Positions 24,174 through 36,602 of a stretch of DNA of 64,000 nt are shown in pieces (position 1 is the first letter of the stretch; the number at the start of each line of letters is the position of its first letter). The DNA comes from Poa pratensis (lineage: Eukaryota > Streptophyta > Magnoliopsida > Poales > Poaceae). The position numbers were made by a program, and so were the translations under genes. The notes beneath the pieces were generated by a model, which had not been told where the DNA came from, did no database searches, and was given only the letters and a program-made list of their open reading frames with translations. The stretch is taken from NCBI GenBank assembly GCA_947311845.1, contig CAMZMU010000107.1:20764359-20828358 (forward strand). Reading direction: 5' to 3'.

Positions 24174-25139
24174 TGTTGGAATTTTGACTAGTATTACTTG
24201 TGGGCCTTTGGTCCAAAGCTCAGCTAAAAATTCTGAAATTCTCATTTAGCCCATTCGTGGCTGGTTGTGTGCGTGACTAAAGTTTAGTCCCACATTGCTA
24301 GTTTAGAGAGTGTTGCACCACTTTATAAGGTAGAGTGTTGTGCTACTTGGTGTGCTTGTGAGAACAGAAGGCTCTCTCCCGCATACTCCTCCTCCTCCTC
24401 CGCCGCCGCTGCTCGCTCGTCTCGTCACGTCACGACACGCCGTGTCGTGCCGCGGGTTGCGGGAATCTCGCCGAGCCGAGCTTATATTTTTGCTGTTCGG
24501 GAAAATTAAACGCGTCATTGATTGATAATTAACGGACACGTTAATTACTCAGCCGTTTCCGATTCCTTTGGATCGTGGGGCTGTTACCGACTCGATCGTG
24601 CGGCTGGGCCCACGTCCTACCCGAACCGCACTATATATACAAGCCGAGCGAACCCTAGCCACCACTACACGAAACACATGGTCGCTCGCCGCCCTAGTTC
24701 TAGAACCTTGCGCCGCCGTATTCCATGTATTCTCCATCCCGTCTTCCGGCGTGCACCGGTTGAAGGGACAGTAGGCCTCCGGAACCCCGCCTCTTGTGAT
24801 CCTGTACGCGAGAGGGGCGATCAGGTTTTTCGGGAACGCACTCGCGCGATTACTGGCTTCGAGTTCTTCCCCAACGACGACTTCTTCCCCGACATCGGCA
24901 ACCTCTTCATCGACGACATGGGTGACAGCGGTTCCTCCGCTGCTGCACAATACGTATTCTTGATCCTTTTGTTGGAGATATTGCTAGAGTTTCTGCTTAT
25001 ATTAGTTTCTCTAGATTCGTTTGGTTTATCTACTGTTTTAGTAGATCGCATGATTAGTTTAATACCTGTTATTCTAGTCATGAATTGTTTACTGTTTTCG
25101 CGGATTAAATCAATTTCTAAATTGCTTATATATTCAACA
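24174..25139 (+). repeat. Copia 3' LTR
   Basis: Starts TGTTGGAATTTTGACTAG directly after the purine-rich tract TTTGTGGGGGAT (24163-24173) and ends TATATTCAACA. It retains a TATA-like CTATATATAC near 24633. A third copy, lacking the first 21 bp, sits at 35403. Confidence 0.9.
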
Positions 25140-25272
25140 AAAGATAACAGCATAAATATATATGTACATAGTATACACAATCACTTGAAGTTTATCAGGA
25201 TGTACGGGAAATATATGAAACTGCCGAGAGAATATCGAGCCTCCGAACCGTAATCTAGTCACGAGATCAAGC

Positions 25273-25407
25273 ATGGTTGATGCCGCTGCAATATCCGCCA
25301 CCACCGTCGCATCATTGCCTACAGAGACCATGAAGCTTCTCATCGACACGAAGGTCAAGCACATCCTCTACACCGAGACCAACAAGGATGTCGTCAACTT
25401 ATTTTAG
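25273..25407 (+). pseudogene. DUF674-like gene relic, copy A
   Basis: An ATG opens a 44-residue reading (MVDAAAISATTVASLPTETM, then KLLIDTKVKHILYTETNKDV) that resembles the start of plant DUF674 proteins. The reading stops at VVNLF-TAG. Sequence resembling the family continues in a shifted frame just after (VMLAMPVSTAA near 25412), so this is a frameshifted fragment. The same stop region is seen in copy B. DUF674 proteins have no established function. Confidence 0.6.
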
Positions 25408-25622
25408 TCATGCTCGCGATGCCCGTCAGCACCGCAGCCTGATTGCTTTGAAAAGACGGAGCGCACGCCTGTGCCGCGGCCAACCATCTAAGACCAACAA
25501 CAGAAGATTATAAAGCCATTCGTTCACTCAAATTTTTAGCTTCCCGTGCAAGAACCCAATTTCCGCATATAATCTACTGGCCAGGATGTGGAAGCGCATG
25601 CGTGTCTATAGGCAAACACCTA

Positions 25623-25772
25623 CTCACTCTGTTCCTAAATTTAAGATGTTTTAGCCTTTTTCTAGATTCACATGTATTAGACATGTTTTATTGTGTATGT
25701 TCCCTGATTTCAACCCACATCTATTCAACATGTAAAATACCTAAAACATCTTATATTTAGGAACATAGTGAG
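25623..25772. mobile_element. Stowaway MITE, copy A
   Basis: 150 bp with terminal inverted repeats CTCACTCTGTTCCTAAAT / ATTTAGGAACATAGTGAG and TA on both sides. Unit C has the empty site (CACCTATCAGCC near 54791). The same insertion is in copy B. Confidence 0.88.
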
Positions 25773-25880
25773 TATTAGCTACGCTATATTACCGTACGTT
25801 AATAGGTTGGCTTGGGTACACGCGGGCAGGTGTATCAAGGATGCACATTCGTCGGTAGTTATAAACACATCACCATCTAA

Positions 25881-25924
25881 TCACCTATAACAGAGTTTTC
25901 CAAAAAAAAAATCACCTATAACAG
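25881..25924 (+). mobile_element. Ultra-short retroposed tail with 13-nt target duplication, copy A
   Basis: TCACCTATAACAG is present twice, at 25881-25893 and 25912-25924. Between the copies is an 18-nt insert consisting of AGTTTTCC and ten A. Unit C has one copy only (TCACCTATAATAG at 54898). The form is that of a target-primed LINE-type insertion truncated almost to its poly(A) tail. Confidence 0.7.
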
Positions 25925-26083
25925 CCATAAGCGAAGGAATCTCGACGACAGTAGTGGATGGACAGATGCGGCTGTGTAACACGCCCCCTGGAGACCAGAT
26001 CCACTCTCTGAATTTTTTTAGTATAGTCACATCAATTATTCAGGACCGTAGATAGCTATTTGCAAAGTGATAAATTACTTGCA

Positions 26084-28219
26084 TCTTTACTATAATACGA
26101 GTAGTGTTTCTTCCTTCGTCCGTTCGGTGGTGGTACGTCACGTAGAAAAGACGGTTTTGCCCTCCCACGAAATCGCATACTACGCACCGATGCCACCGCG
26201 TAGGCGGTGCAAATCAACCCGCCGTCCATAAATCCCTAGGCGAAACCTTTCATCGCGGACAAAAAAAAGAAAGAACTGCCCCGTTCTAGGCTGGTACGAA
26301 CGGATTGAGCGAACACCATGGACCCTGTGTGCAGCTCGATCCCCGACCGCCACGCAGTTCGTCACCAAACCCGGCCGCCACGTGCTCGATCCCCGGGACT
26401 GGCGCCGCCGTCCTCCTCCGATCAGAAAAAAAAGCCGCCCCAATCGCTCGCCAACCCCAGCCCTGGATCCACGCACTCTGCGGCTTGTTCTCTGTGCGCC
26501 CCGGTTCCCCGCCGCCGGAAGGTGCGCGCGCGTCTCCGGGTTCCCCCGCCGCTGGTTGCACGAGAGCGCGAGGGCCCATATGTGCAGGTCGGGCGAGACG
26601 ACCGCCATGGACCCTGTGTGCAGCTCGGCGAGACGGCCTCCATGGCCTCTGACTGCAGGTCGGGCGAGATGAGGAGCCTGGGCATAACACCCGCCACCCT
26701 CGATCTAGCCGCGGTTGAGCTCTCTGGTCCCGGGCCGCTCGATTTGCCGGCGGTGCAGCTCGTTCTGGTCGCTGTGGCTCTCGATCTTGTGGCCTGCAGT
26801 GGAGCTCATTCCAGTTTCCGGCGTGATGGGCTGGGCGACGGCGCGACAGCCACGCACCACAATCTACTGAACTCTCCGTAACCCTTTCCTATCTTCTACG
26901 GAGTAGTTCTTTCTTCCTCACTTTTCAGTTGCTTTTTGGGACGAAGTAGCTGCCTCCTGTGTAGAGCACGCTAGCGCACGGACGAAAATACAGTATGTAT
27001 CCAGTATATTCTTCATGTACTACACAGATATCATTTTAGGGGTTCACTTTGGAGCTCCAGAACAATTTGTTCATCTGTGATGAAATTTGTTAATGAACCA
27101 TGCTAGAAGATTTACATTATTTTGTGTATGATTCGAATGGAATGGTACAGGAATTTCTAGACATACCTTTTGTGTTTGTCGTTCCTAGATTCAGACAAAT
27201 CTACATGTAACCTCTTACAAATTACTTTTAAAGGAGCCATTTGTAGAGTTCATTTGCTTTACATGTTAAGAGAGCGTCGTCCTCATCCCTTCCTCCGCTA
27301 CAGTAACCAAGAAGGCGATTTTTTTTTAGTCGGCCGTCGTCTCATCCTCGTCGCCGTTGAGGCGTGGGTTCTTCCCTCTCCGTCGGCTGCTTCGGCGGCG
27401 GGAGGGTGGGGGAAGCCCGTCTCACGGTGTGTATATAGGGTAGGGTTTGGTGGTTCTCCGGCCGGCAGCGTCTAGGAGGTGGAGGAGCTGTCGGTGCAGG
27501 TTTTGGTGTCGGTGCGGTTCCCTTCGGCGACGGTGCTCCATGGAGGCCGGTCGTCACGCGCGCGACTTCCCGGAGTCCGGAAATCGGTGGATTTCTTCGG
27601 CTCCGTTCACCACGGCCAGATCCGGGAGCGGCGGATCTGGGTGAGTTTGATCCGGAGGTGGTGCGTCAGATCTTCGCGGCGGCGCTGGCGGCGTCAGCAG
27701 TAGTCTCTTCGGAGGCGGTGTTGGAGACTTCCCGTCTGCCTCGTGGTGGGCTCCGGCGATCCAAGGTTTGGGGAGCTTGGGCAGCGGCGCGTCAACGGCA
27801 GCTTTATCATCGTCTTGGTCGCCGGGATCCAGTGGGCCTTGTTGTAATTTTCTTTAAGTTCTGGGTCTTTCTGTAAGATCTGATGTATTTCCTCTCTTAG
27901 CAAAAAAAAAAATTTCAACCAACATGTTGCAAATGATTATGCTAATAGGTTCTCAATTGGCTATAAGAAAGTATGTTTATTAAGGAAATTGTTGTAATTC
28001 ACAATTGATGTTTTTCTTTGGGATATGATGGACCATTTAATTTGATTATTGTATCATTTTTTATATAAGTAAAATCGAAGTAATTTGTCCGAATCAACAA
28101 ATGTATTCATATGGATAGTTGTGTGACGTGCAATCTTTGAGGTCCTCCATGGAACTGCTTTTTAGAATATTTTGGGGAAAAGATGTGAACCCGGCCAGTG
28201 CCCGTTGCAACGCACGGGC
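26084..28219 (+). mobile_element. Helitron candidate carrying GC-rich captured DNA
   Basis: The duplication partner reads ...ACTTGCA|TATTC at 37277-37281 and unit C reads the same at 55070. Here the sequence switches after GCA to TCTTTACTATAATACGAG, that is, a TC start inserted between A and T, as Helitrons do. The 3' side has a GC hairpin (GCCCGT...ACGGGC, 28200-28219), as at grass Helitron 3' ends, but I do not see the final CTRR. The original right flank is missing: 28230 onward is Gypsy DNA. No Rep/helicase is present, so it would be non-autonomous. Confidence 0.5.
27300..27912 (+). other. GC-rich segment ending in poly(A)
   Basis: A GC-rich stretch (27330-27840) is followed by TTGTTGTAATTTTCTTTAAG and a run of A at 27902-27912. 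This resembles a retroposed transcript or a LINE-type 3' end inside the Helitron candidate. Open frames on both strands are explained by composition. No target duplication is adjacent to the tail. Confidence 0.35.
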
Positions 28220-28229
28220 TTGTTCGGTG

Positions 28230-31200
28230 GAATTCTTTTTTTGAGTGGAAGAGCTTCACATAAGGCTAGTGGCAGTAGTTAATGTTTAAAGTAACGGTCA
28301 TGTTTTCGTCCTTACAGAACCTGTGAGTTTTTGATTGATGCACTAACCCTCTAATGAGAATTACTTTGAGTTTGATGTGGCAAAAGTTTTCAAGGGTCAA
28401 GAGAGAAGAGTGATATAATAAGATTAAGAAGAGTGAAGAGCTTAAGCTTGGAGAGGCTCCAATGGATCTCCCTAGCATATTTCAAGAAGACTCAAGTGTC
28501 TAAGGTTGGGGATGCCCAAGGCATCCCCTTCTTTATCGTCAAAATTATCAGGTCATTTCTAGTGAAACTATATTTTAATTCTTTCACATCATATGTGCTG
28601 TTCTTGGAGCGTCTGTATCTTATTATTTATTTATCTTAGCATCAAACACCAGTTACATTAATAAGTTGATCGTCACATCTTTTATTTATCCCATGTTTAC
28701 AAAGTTTACCTGGTTAATGGATTATTTGTTGAAACTTAAAAATGATGTGTGAATAAGATTGTTTAGTAGTTTATGTTTTCTTATGGTTAGTCTCAACTAG
28801 CTAATAGTGTATATTATGTTATTTTTATGATTGACATGTATTGTCTTGTTTATAAGATGGTATGGTATTGTGGTATCCTCCTCTGAATGATTTACTTGAA
28901 TCGACTTGGCACATTCTCACACATGTTTATGACTGAAAAATAAAAGTCAATTAAGCCTTGATGATCTATTTTGCCTCAGAGTTTTAGTATCATTTTTATG
29001 CCTCCGTTAATTTTATTCTGTCGCAAGTATGATTATGACGGTTATTGCTCTCTTGATTGTCGCTTCTCAGTCTATTGCTATCATTCACTTGTACTGAGCG
29101 GGAATGCTGCTCGTGCATCCAAATCCCTAAAACCAAGTTATCCCAAAGAGTCCACCGTAAATTCCTATGCATGGTATTTCGAACCATTCCAAGTAAATTT
29201 TCATGTGCTACCTTTAAAACCTTCAAAATACTTCTCATTTTGTGACACTGTTTTTAGCTCATGAGGACGTAGTAGTTGGGTTTGTTATCTTCCATGCTAA
29301 ATTAAGTCCTCGACTTGCATGCTTTATCTGCTCGTCATTAATTTTGCAAAGGGCTGGTTAGACCATTATAACATCTAAAAAGTAAAATAAAATAGGCACT
29401 CCTCCATGGTATGTGATTGTTGGCAGGCACCCGAGGATTCGGTTAGCCATGATTTGTGTAAGCAAAGGTTGGGAGGAGTGTCATGCTAAATAAAAGTGCA
29501 TGCTATAAATGCCTAATATCAATAACTCGGAACCGCTCTCAACTTATTTAGTATGGAAGATAACAAGAACTCTATTGCTGATTCGTTGACAGGAACAACC
29601 ACCTCTCAAAACAATTTTATTTCTGTTTTAAAAATAAAAAGCTCTAGCAAATGTTAATCCCTGGTTCCCTCTGCGAAGGGCCAATCTTTTATTTTTATGT
29701 TGAGTCACCACCTTTTCTTTGAGAGCATAACTATCATTCTTAGTGTAATGTGCTTGTCCCAGAATACGGTTAACTGCGGTATAACTATGATGCTCTTATC
29801 TTTGATATCTTTATATCTAGTCTTCACTTGAACTTCAGAGGTGCCTTGGCATTTATGTTTTGCTTCACAATTTAGGGCAAGCGAGATACCACTCTATCAT
29901 GCTTTATTATGATCATTACAATCTTGTTGATGTTTATAAATTTCATGTTATAAGCTCTTAGTTCGTTGATACTTTTTATTAGGTAACATGATTGCTAAGT
30001 TTTATTATCCATACATCATGCAATTGTTAAAGACCTGATCATAGCATTTACAATCAAAAATTATTTTGTTATCATTTACCTACTCGAGGACGAGCAGGAA
30101 TTAAGCTTGGGGATGTTGATACGTCCAAAACGTATCTATAATTTTTGATTGTTTCATGTTAATATTATGCCTTTGACACTTGTTTTATATTAAGTTTATG
30201 ATTTATTTGGACTAACCTATTAATAGTTGCAAAAGTGCACAATGTTCTTGTTTTACTCTTTGATGTGTAGTAATTATCAAAAATACAAGAGGAAACCTTG
30301 TTGGAGTCAAATTGAGACTTTCCTGAAATCTGTCTGGAAACGTTTTTCGGAGATGGTCACGTTACGGACAGAAGATGACGTAAAATAGAAAAAGTCTAGT
30401 CGCGAAAGTTGCAGGGACTTTTCTACCGAACGATCTGGACTTAAAATTTGGCCCAATTGGAGTCCAGACGCTCCAGATATCGCCGTCCCACTGCAACCCT
30501 AGATGGGATGACGGGAATCCGAGAAGCTATATAAAGCGAGGAAACCTAGGTCGTGGAAAACACCTCATACCTACGAATTTCCAGCCACCAAAGCCACGTT
30601 TTTGCCTCCCCCATGGACCTCATCTCCATGGGGGAGGGCTCCCAAGAAGCCATGAAGGAAAGGGGCTAAGGGGCAGCGCTCCCCCATGATGCCGGCGGCG
30701 CGGGAGGAGTTCCCTGCGCCACCGCTGCCGCCGCCCTGCGCTCCTCACTGCCCTCTCTGCCGTCTTCACCGCCATCTCCACCGCCAATTCCTCCTTGTAT
30801 ACAGTGGTTCATCCTCCCACAAACCTCTGTACCGCTCTATGTAAACATGGTGTTTGATGCTATAAGTTATTATCCTATGATCTATGTCATGTTTGTGTAG
30901 TTTATTTGTTTTTAGATTGAATGGTTGAATGTCTTTGGTTTATTAGAGTTGTATGTTGATATGGTACTGTCCTTTGGTGTCCATTATATTTGTGCGCGCA
31001 TGGATCAACATCTTAGGTTTGGTAGTATTTGTAAACGAAGGGGGTAGGCCTGCCGGAGTGACAGAAACCTAAGGACTCGAACCGGTTAGTTGCACGTATG
31101 GGAGTAAGAGGACCATAAACTTAAGGCTATGGTTGAAGAAACCTTAATGCATTGTTTGTATTTACGGATGTCTGCTAACAATCCGATCATATAGTATGTG

Positions 31201-31592
31201 TAATCACAAATAGTTGAGTGCACATATATTTAGCCTCTCCCACATAGAAAACTGCATCGAAGACAATGAAACAAATATCTTCACTAATTAATCTTGGACA
31301 AAGCCATCACAATTACCACCACTTTTTCACACTCATGGTACTGTTAGTTTATGGTTACTTAGTGTACTTTATTGCTGCAGCACTAACATTTACTTTCTTG
31401 TATTTATTATCTCGCAAAGCTATCTCTCATACCCGTATTGTTACTCTTGTATTATTTCCTAGATAAAGTAAACGTTTAGTGTGCGTAGAGTTGTATCAGT
31501 GGTTACTTATCCTACCTTTAGCTCCTCGTTGGGTTCGACACTCTTACTTACCGAAAAGGCTACACGCGATCCCCTATGCTTGTGGGTTATCA
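28230..31592 (+). mobile_element. Gypsy-type element, 5'-truncated (3' interior plus 3' LTR)
   Basis: The interior 3' end (with AAGGTTGGGGATGCCCAAGGC near 28500) runs to a polypurine tract AAGCTTGGGGATGT at 30103-30116 and an LTR at 30117-31592. No 5' LTR or pol is present. It is in plus orientation and in the same broad LTR group as the elements at 2956 and 62178. Frames inside are short and uninformative. Confidence 0.8.
30117..31592 (+). repeat. Gypsy 3' LTR
   Basis: 1476 bp, TGATACGTCCAAAACGTATC to TGTGGGTTATCA. The 3' part contains TCGACACTCTTACTTACCG and CGCGATCCCCTATGCTTGTG, familiar from wheat-group Gypsy LTRs. Confidence 0.88.
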
Positions 31593-34500
31593 TTTTAGAA
31601 CCATATGAGTTGTCATACATGATTATGATCATATTTGTATACCCTTGATTATGGATCTTTATGTTATTAGATGATGTATGCTATGCAAGTACTCGTGTTT
31701 GTTGTTGATGTATTTGTAGATGTATATTATTACATCGTTCTAATCAAATTAGTATGCCAAACCAGATGTGGAGAACGTGTGCATTTGATGGAGTAGAACT
31801 TGTAGTAAGCTTTTGTTAGTGACAGAAGGGCAGCTATGGTTTTTACCTTTGTTGGTCTACCTCACTGAGGATAACAGGAACACGGTGTGATGTACTGCTC
31901 AATGAAAAAAGAGTGATCTTGTTTTGTGCATGAGAAATTTCAACATCATGTTATTTACCTTAATGCAATACTATGTTTTACTACTTTATTTTGGGCGTGC
32001 AAACAATCCACTCGCTCATTGAATATTAGCGGATCTGTTGCATCATGTCTAATTTTCTGTTTTGAAAGGAATGCGTTAGGGGAAACCCTACAGCGTTGTT
32101 TCAAATAATAAGAACTGAAATCTGCGTCCGTGAGGAGTTTAACTTGGGTGGCTAGGTTGTACATCCACTTCCCTAATCATGTGAGCTTGACTCACTTCTT
32201 ATCATCTCTAAATTAGGACGTGATCCGCATATGAATGTGAATTAATATTTAAACTACACAGAACTTGCAATCTGGACAATTCTTTTCATACATGTGCTTA
32301 TTTTATTCCACCGTGTTTCAGAGAGAGAGATCAAGTGAAGCTATAAACTCGAGTACATTTTCCACCATAAGAAACAAAATTTACTTCACTTTTCCTGCTG
32401 CTAATTTTTTTCCTTTAAATTAATGTGAAACTGCAGGTTATTTTTTAGATTGCTTTTCATTTATCTAATCATGAATCGTTGCACTGCCGTTATATCTGGC
32501 TAGTACTACGGTGGAGTTGGGAACAACAAGTCAAATTTATGAGCATTTGCTTGACGCAGTATAAACCTCCTTAAGTTTATTATTTAACCATGATTCATTC
32601 TTTTGGCGAAGAAACAGTTTACTAACACTCGATGCTTAAAATCTCAACGAATTGGTAGACACGAAGTTTGTTGTCATCAAGAGTGCTAAGATCTCTGCAT
32701 CAAGCACTTCACGTGGTCGTTGCCATGAGTTGTTTGTAGATGGTATTCCGCGGTACAGTCAAAGTTGCTACCTCAAGGAGAAGTGATGACGACTACACAA
32801 AATTTCGGTGTCAATTTTTCTTCTTGGAGGAGTCTTCTGTTGAAGGGCTGATGGTGGTGCCCTTTAGGCTCTCATTGTTCCATGATGGAGGGCATGAGCA
32901 TTTCTATCGAGTATTTTTTGTCCATTTTTCGCTATTAGTTAAGTAAAAGTTGGCAAGCTTTCGGCTCGGTTTAAAAAACTATCAGGACTCGATTACTAGG
33001 GGAAAAACTGAACCCGTAAAAACTGTTGAAACCGGCTAGCAGCTCCTATAGTTCTTTGTTCTTCAGACTTCAGAGTTGCAGATCACGGTGGCAAAACTAT
33101 ATGCAAATTTGAACTACGGTTTGGATGGAAAGTTCCCGCGCAATTGCGCGGCTAGATGAAACACTTTTCACATGTTATGAGTGCAAAAGTTGAGTATGTC
33201 CATTGTTCAGGCTCTAAAGTTCTATTATGATGGAGTCAACTCTAGCCTTCAATTTGTATGTTTTTCCCCAAGCTGCAGCAATTGCTTGTGACTCCTCGCT
33301 CTTGAATGATGTTTCCATCAATAGTAACATTATCAAAGATGTGTGATGTACGGGATAGATAAAACAGCGACATCCACGGCCTATTATGCTCCTTCTTGAT
33401 CATTCATGCGAACAATAATACCTGTAGTAGATTCATCTAATTTATACTATTACTATGATAGCCTGGAAAACAATGCAATATATAACGTGTTAGGGGCAAG
33501 CATGGCCTAATTCCGACTTAGGCTCTGGTACCATTTCCCTACTGTTTTGATCAATGATAAAAATGCAAGAAAGAAAGATACCTAACATCCAGCTAAAATA
33601 CCGAAATTGTGTTGTTCATGTATTCAACAACCATTATCCTAAATGTTTCGGTACCTACAAAAGGAAGGAAGATGAAATATATTAAGAAACGACTCTAAAG
33701 TTTTAGATGTCCCAAGGATGTAAGCTTTAGTTATTGTTTCGAGCATAGATAGAAAGTAGAAGTAGCAGCAATTATATGTTCTCCTGCCATAAACATTGGT
33801 AGTAGTTGTCATTCAGCCATTGGAAACATATCAAGCACAATATAATTGCTACCAAATTTAGTGGCGTCCTTAGTGGAAGGATTATGAAGTAACATGTGCA
33901 CTAAGAACTGCTCAATTTACAGAACTCACACAATTTTTACACCCCAGGAAAACAGCAATATAGAAAACCGATACAGATATATAAAACGTATTTGCCTCTA
34001 TTTATAAATACGGTTCCATATATAAGGAGATAAGTGAAAATATATATGACTGGGGACCATAACATATATTTTTTCCAACAAAGTGAAATGAGAAACAATA
34101 TATATAATCTTTCTTATTCCTCTCGTGAACTTGGGACCAATAATATGATGAAACTGATAGATATTTACATCGGAGTTCAAAAGCTATGCCAAAAACCAAA
34201 TGTTTTAGAGACCAGATAATCATTTCTGATTCACCTAAGATTCACTCACAGGACTTCACCTTCAGCTACCAGATAGTTTGACCTACAGAAAGAGTGCACC
34301 TAGTGATTAATAATATTACAGTTATATCTTCTATAAAATCCATGTTGCCCGACTCACCATGATACCTTTGAGTAAGAAATTTCCTTTACCAAGATAGAGT
34401 AAATAAATAGTTAAGAAAAAGTAATCCAGAAGTCATTTGCTTGTTCGCCCTTCATGTTCAGAGTTCTTCGTTTTCTTTGCATCCGAGCCATGAAGCAATA

Positions 34501-35402
34501 TGGATCAACAATAACAATGGTTGGTTGCATGTCTGAAGAGGATTGAACGGTGTCTTTTAGCAAGCAGGGAATCACTTGTCTTGTTTAACCTGCATGATGG
34601 TCCCTAATTGCTTGCTTGGATGTTTTGGTACATATAGAAGTGTACCGCTGACTCAATATTCATAATCAAAAGACAATAAAAGAAACAACTTACATATTTA
34701 ACCTTTTTCATATGAAAAATTATAAGCATAGCGCATATAGTATTGGTCAAAGCATAGCGCTAAGGGGAGCAAGATCTAAAAGAATTGCAGAAAGACTGGC
34801 CATGCAATCACATAAAAACATTATTTGCGTAATTGATGTAAAAATTCTTGACCTCTTGGGCTGTTGCAAACTATATGAACTCAATTCTTGTAGTTTCTTT
34901 CTTAGTTTACAGGAGTGCATGACTATTTTAATTTAAATTATTTCAATTTAGTCGACATTATTAGACTACTAATTTTTGCTATCGTACAGTTTATTAAATG
35001 CAAGTTTAACCATTACAGTCGGCTCACTCATCCCATTCGATACTGAAGTTGGTACTCTAAAACTGATACAAAGTTTAATATGCTTTTATAAAATTTATGT
35101 TGACGAACCAAAATTGAATAAGATTTGTAGGAAACAAAAGCCAAAGTTAATTAACAATCCTAACGTACACACTGAACTCATTAGTGAGAGCCCCACACCA
35201 ACTTCCATATGAAGATGCGATCAGGGTTATGTGTTGGCAGACTTCGCTGGGGTGATAGGAAAAAGAGTAGGGAGATATATGTCTTGATTCATGGACAATT
35301 TAAAGCTTGAGCAAATAAGTTGAAGATTAAAGCATTTCTTCATAGTAAGTGCAGGTATGCTTGGGCTTATAATTTATCAAAAAGGAAATGCTTGGGCTTA
35401 TA
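31593..35402. other. Non-coding DNA of unit B, left part
   Basis: AT-rich DNA with only short frames. Part of it (about 32270-32620) is paralogous to 49690-50050. I found no gene, MITE or LTR boundary that can be supported. A 14-bp palindrome CGCGCAATTGCGCG is at about 33137. Confidence 0.5.
32270..32620 (+). repeat. Block paralogous to unit D
   Basis: Diverged match to 49690-50050: AACTTGCA..., TTTTCATA..TGCTT.TTATTTTAT.CCACC, GAGAGA..GATCAAGTGAA.CTAT.AACTC, then CTACCGTTGTAACTAG-like text. It shows that the A/B/C/D locus was longer than the zinc-finger gene neighbourhood. Confidence 0.65.
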
Positions 35403-36467
35403 TACTTGTGGGCCTTTGGTCCAAAGCCCAACTAAAAATTCTGAAATTCTCATTTAGCCCATTCGTGGCTGGTTGTGTGTGTGACTAAAGTTTAGTCCCA
35501 CATTGCTAGTTTAGAGAGTGTTGCACCACTTTATAAGGTAGAGTGTTGTGCTACTTGGTGTGCTTGTGAGAACAGAAGGCTCTCTCCCGCACACTCCTCC
35601 TCCTCCTCCGCCGCCGCTGCTCGCTCGTCTCGTCACGTGTCGTGCCGCGGGTTGCGGGAATCTCGCCGAGCCGAGCTTATATTTTTGCTGTTTGGGAAAA
35701 TTAAACGCGTCATTGATTGATAATTAACGGACACGTTAATTACTCAGCCGTTTCCGATTCCTTTGGATCGTGGGGCTGTTACCGACTCGATCGTGCGGCT
35801 GCGCCCACGTCCTACCCGAACCGCACTATATATACAAGCCGAGCGAACCCTAGCCACCACTACACGAAACACATGGTCGCTCGCCGCCCTAGTTCCAGAA
35901 CCTTGCGCCGCCGTATTCCATGTATTCTCCATCCCGTCTTCCGGCGTGCACCGGTTGAAGGGACACTAGGCCTCCGGAACCCCGCCTCTTGTGATCCTGT
36001 ACGGGAGAGGGGCGATTAGGTTTTTCGGGAACGCACTCGCGCGATTACTGGCTTCGAGTTCTTCCCCAACGACGACTTCTTCCCCGACATCGGCAACCTC
36101 TTCATCGACGACATGGGTGACAGCGGTTCCTCTGCTGCTGCACAATACGTGTTCTTGATCCTTTTGTTGGAGATATTGCTAGAGTTTCTGCTTATATTAG
36201 TTTCTCTAGATTCGTTTGGTTTATCTACTGTTTTAGTAGATCGCATGATTAGTTTAATACCTGTTATTCTAGTCATGAATTGTTTACTGTTTTCGCGGAT
36301 TAAATCAATTTCTAAATTGCTTATATATTCAACAAAAGATAACAGCATAAAGATATATGTACATAGTATACACAATCACTTGAAGTTTATCAGGATGTAC
36401 GGGAAATATATGAAACTGCCGAGAGAATATCGAGCCTCCGAACTGTAATCTAGTCACGAGATCAAGC

Positions 36468-36602
36468 ATGGTTGATGCCGCTGCAATATCCGCCACCACC
36501 GTCGCATCATTGACTACAGAGACGATGAAGCTTCTCATCGACACGAAGGTCAAGCACATCCTCTACACCGAGACCAACAAGGATGTCGTCAACTTATCTT
36601 AG
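36468..36602 (+). pseudogene. DUF674-like gene relic, copy B
   Basis: Same 44-residue reading as copy A (MVDAAAISATTVASLTTETM ... KDVVNLS, stop TAG) with the same shifted continuation. See copy A for the family argument. It is most likely a relic rather than a small gene because the homologous frame continues after the stop. Confidence 0.6.

Larger units (their letters stand above)
18859..25139 (+). mobile_element. Ty1/Copia LTR retrotransposon, full-length but degenerate
   Basis: TGTTGG at 18859 to ...TTCAACA at 25139, with host duplication AAAGA (18854-18858 and 25140-25144). The LTRs are 18859-19655 and 24174-25139. The interior holds gag, protease, integrase, reverse transcriptase and RNase H in Copia order on the plus strand, with at least four frame breaks. 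A purine-rich tract precedes the 3' LTR. No canonical tRNA-iMet primer site follows the 5' LTR, so that segment may be lost or another primer used. The paralogous unit C has the empty site (CCAAAGACAACAACATG near 53690). Confidence 0.93.
24195..26083 (+). repeat. Segmental duplication copy 1 (unit A)
   Basis: Near-identical to 35403-37279 over about 1.88 kb. Both include most of the Copia 3' LTR, the flank with the DUF674 relic, a Stowaway MITE and a tiny retroposed tail. Visible differences are a few substitutions plus a 13-14 bp deletion in the other copy near 35635. Copy 1 ends exactly where the Helitron candidate begins. Confidence 0.92.

Noticed and set aside
26180..26881. Several 90-187 codon frames on both strands
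   Set aside because: GC-rich cargo of the Helitron candidate with simultaneous open frames in many phases; no protein family seen.
27261..27928. ACATGTT pair as a target duplication of the poly(A) segment
   Set aside because: The right copy is about ten bases away from the A-run and the motif is too short to be convincing.
33130..33160. Helitron 3' end (hairpin CGCGCAATTGCGCG followed by CTAG)
   Set aside because: CTAG is followed by A instead of T and no matching 5' end or empty site was found.
33515..33540. Primer-binding-site-like GGCTCTGGTACCA
   Set aside because: No adjacent LTR terminus on either side.
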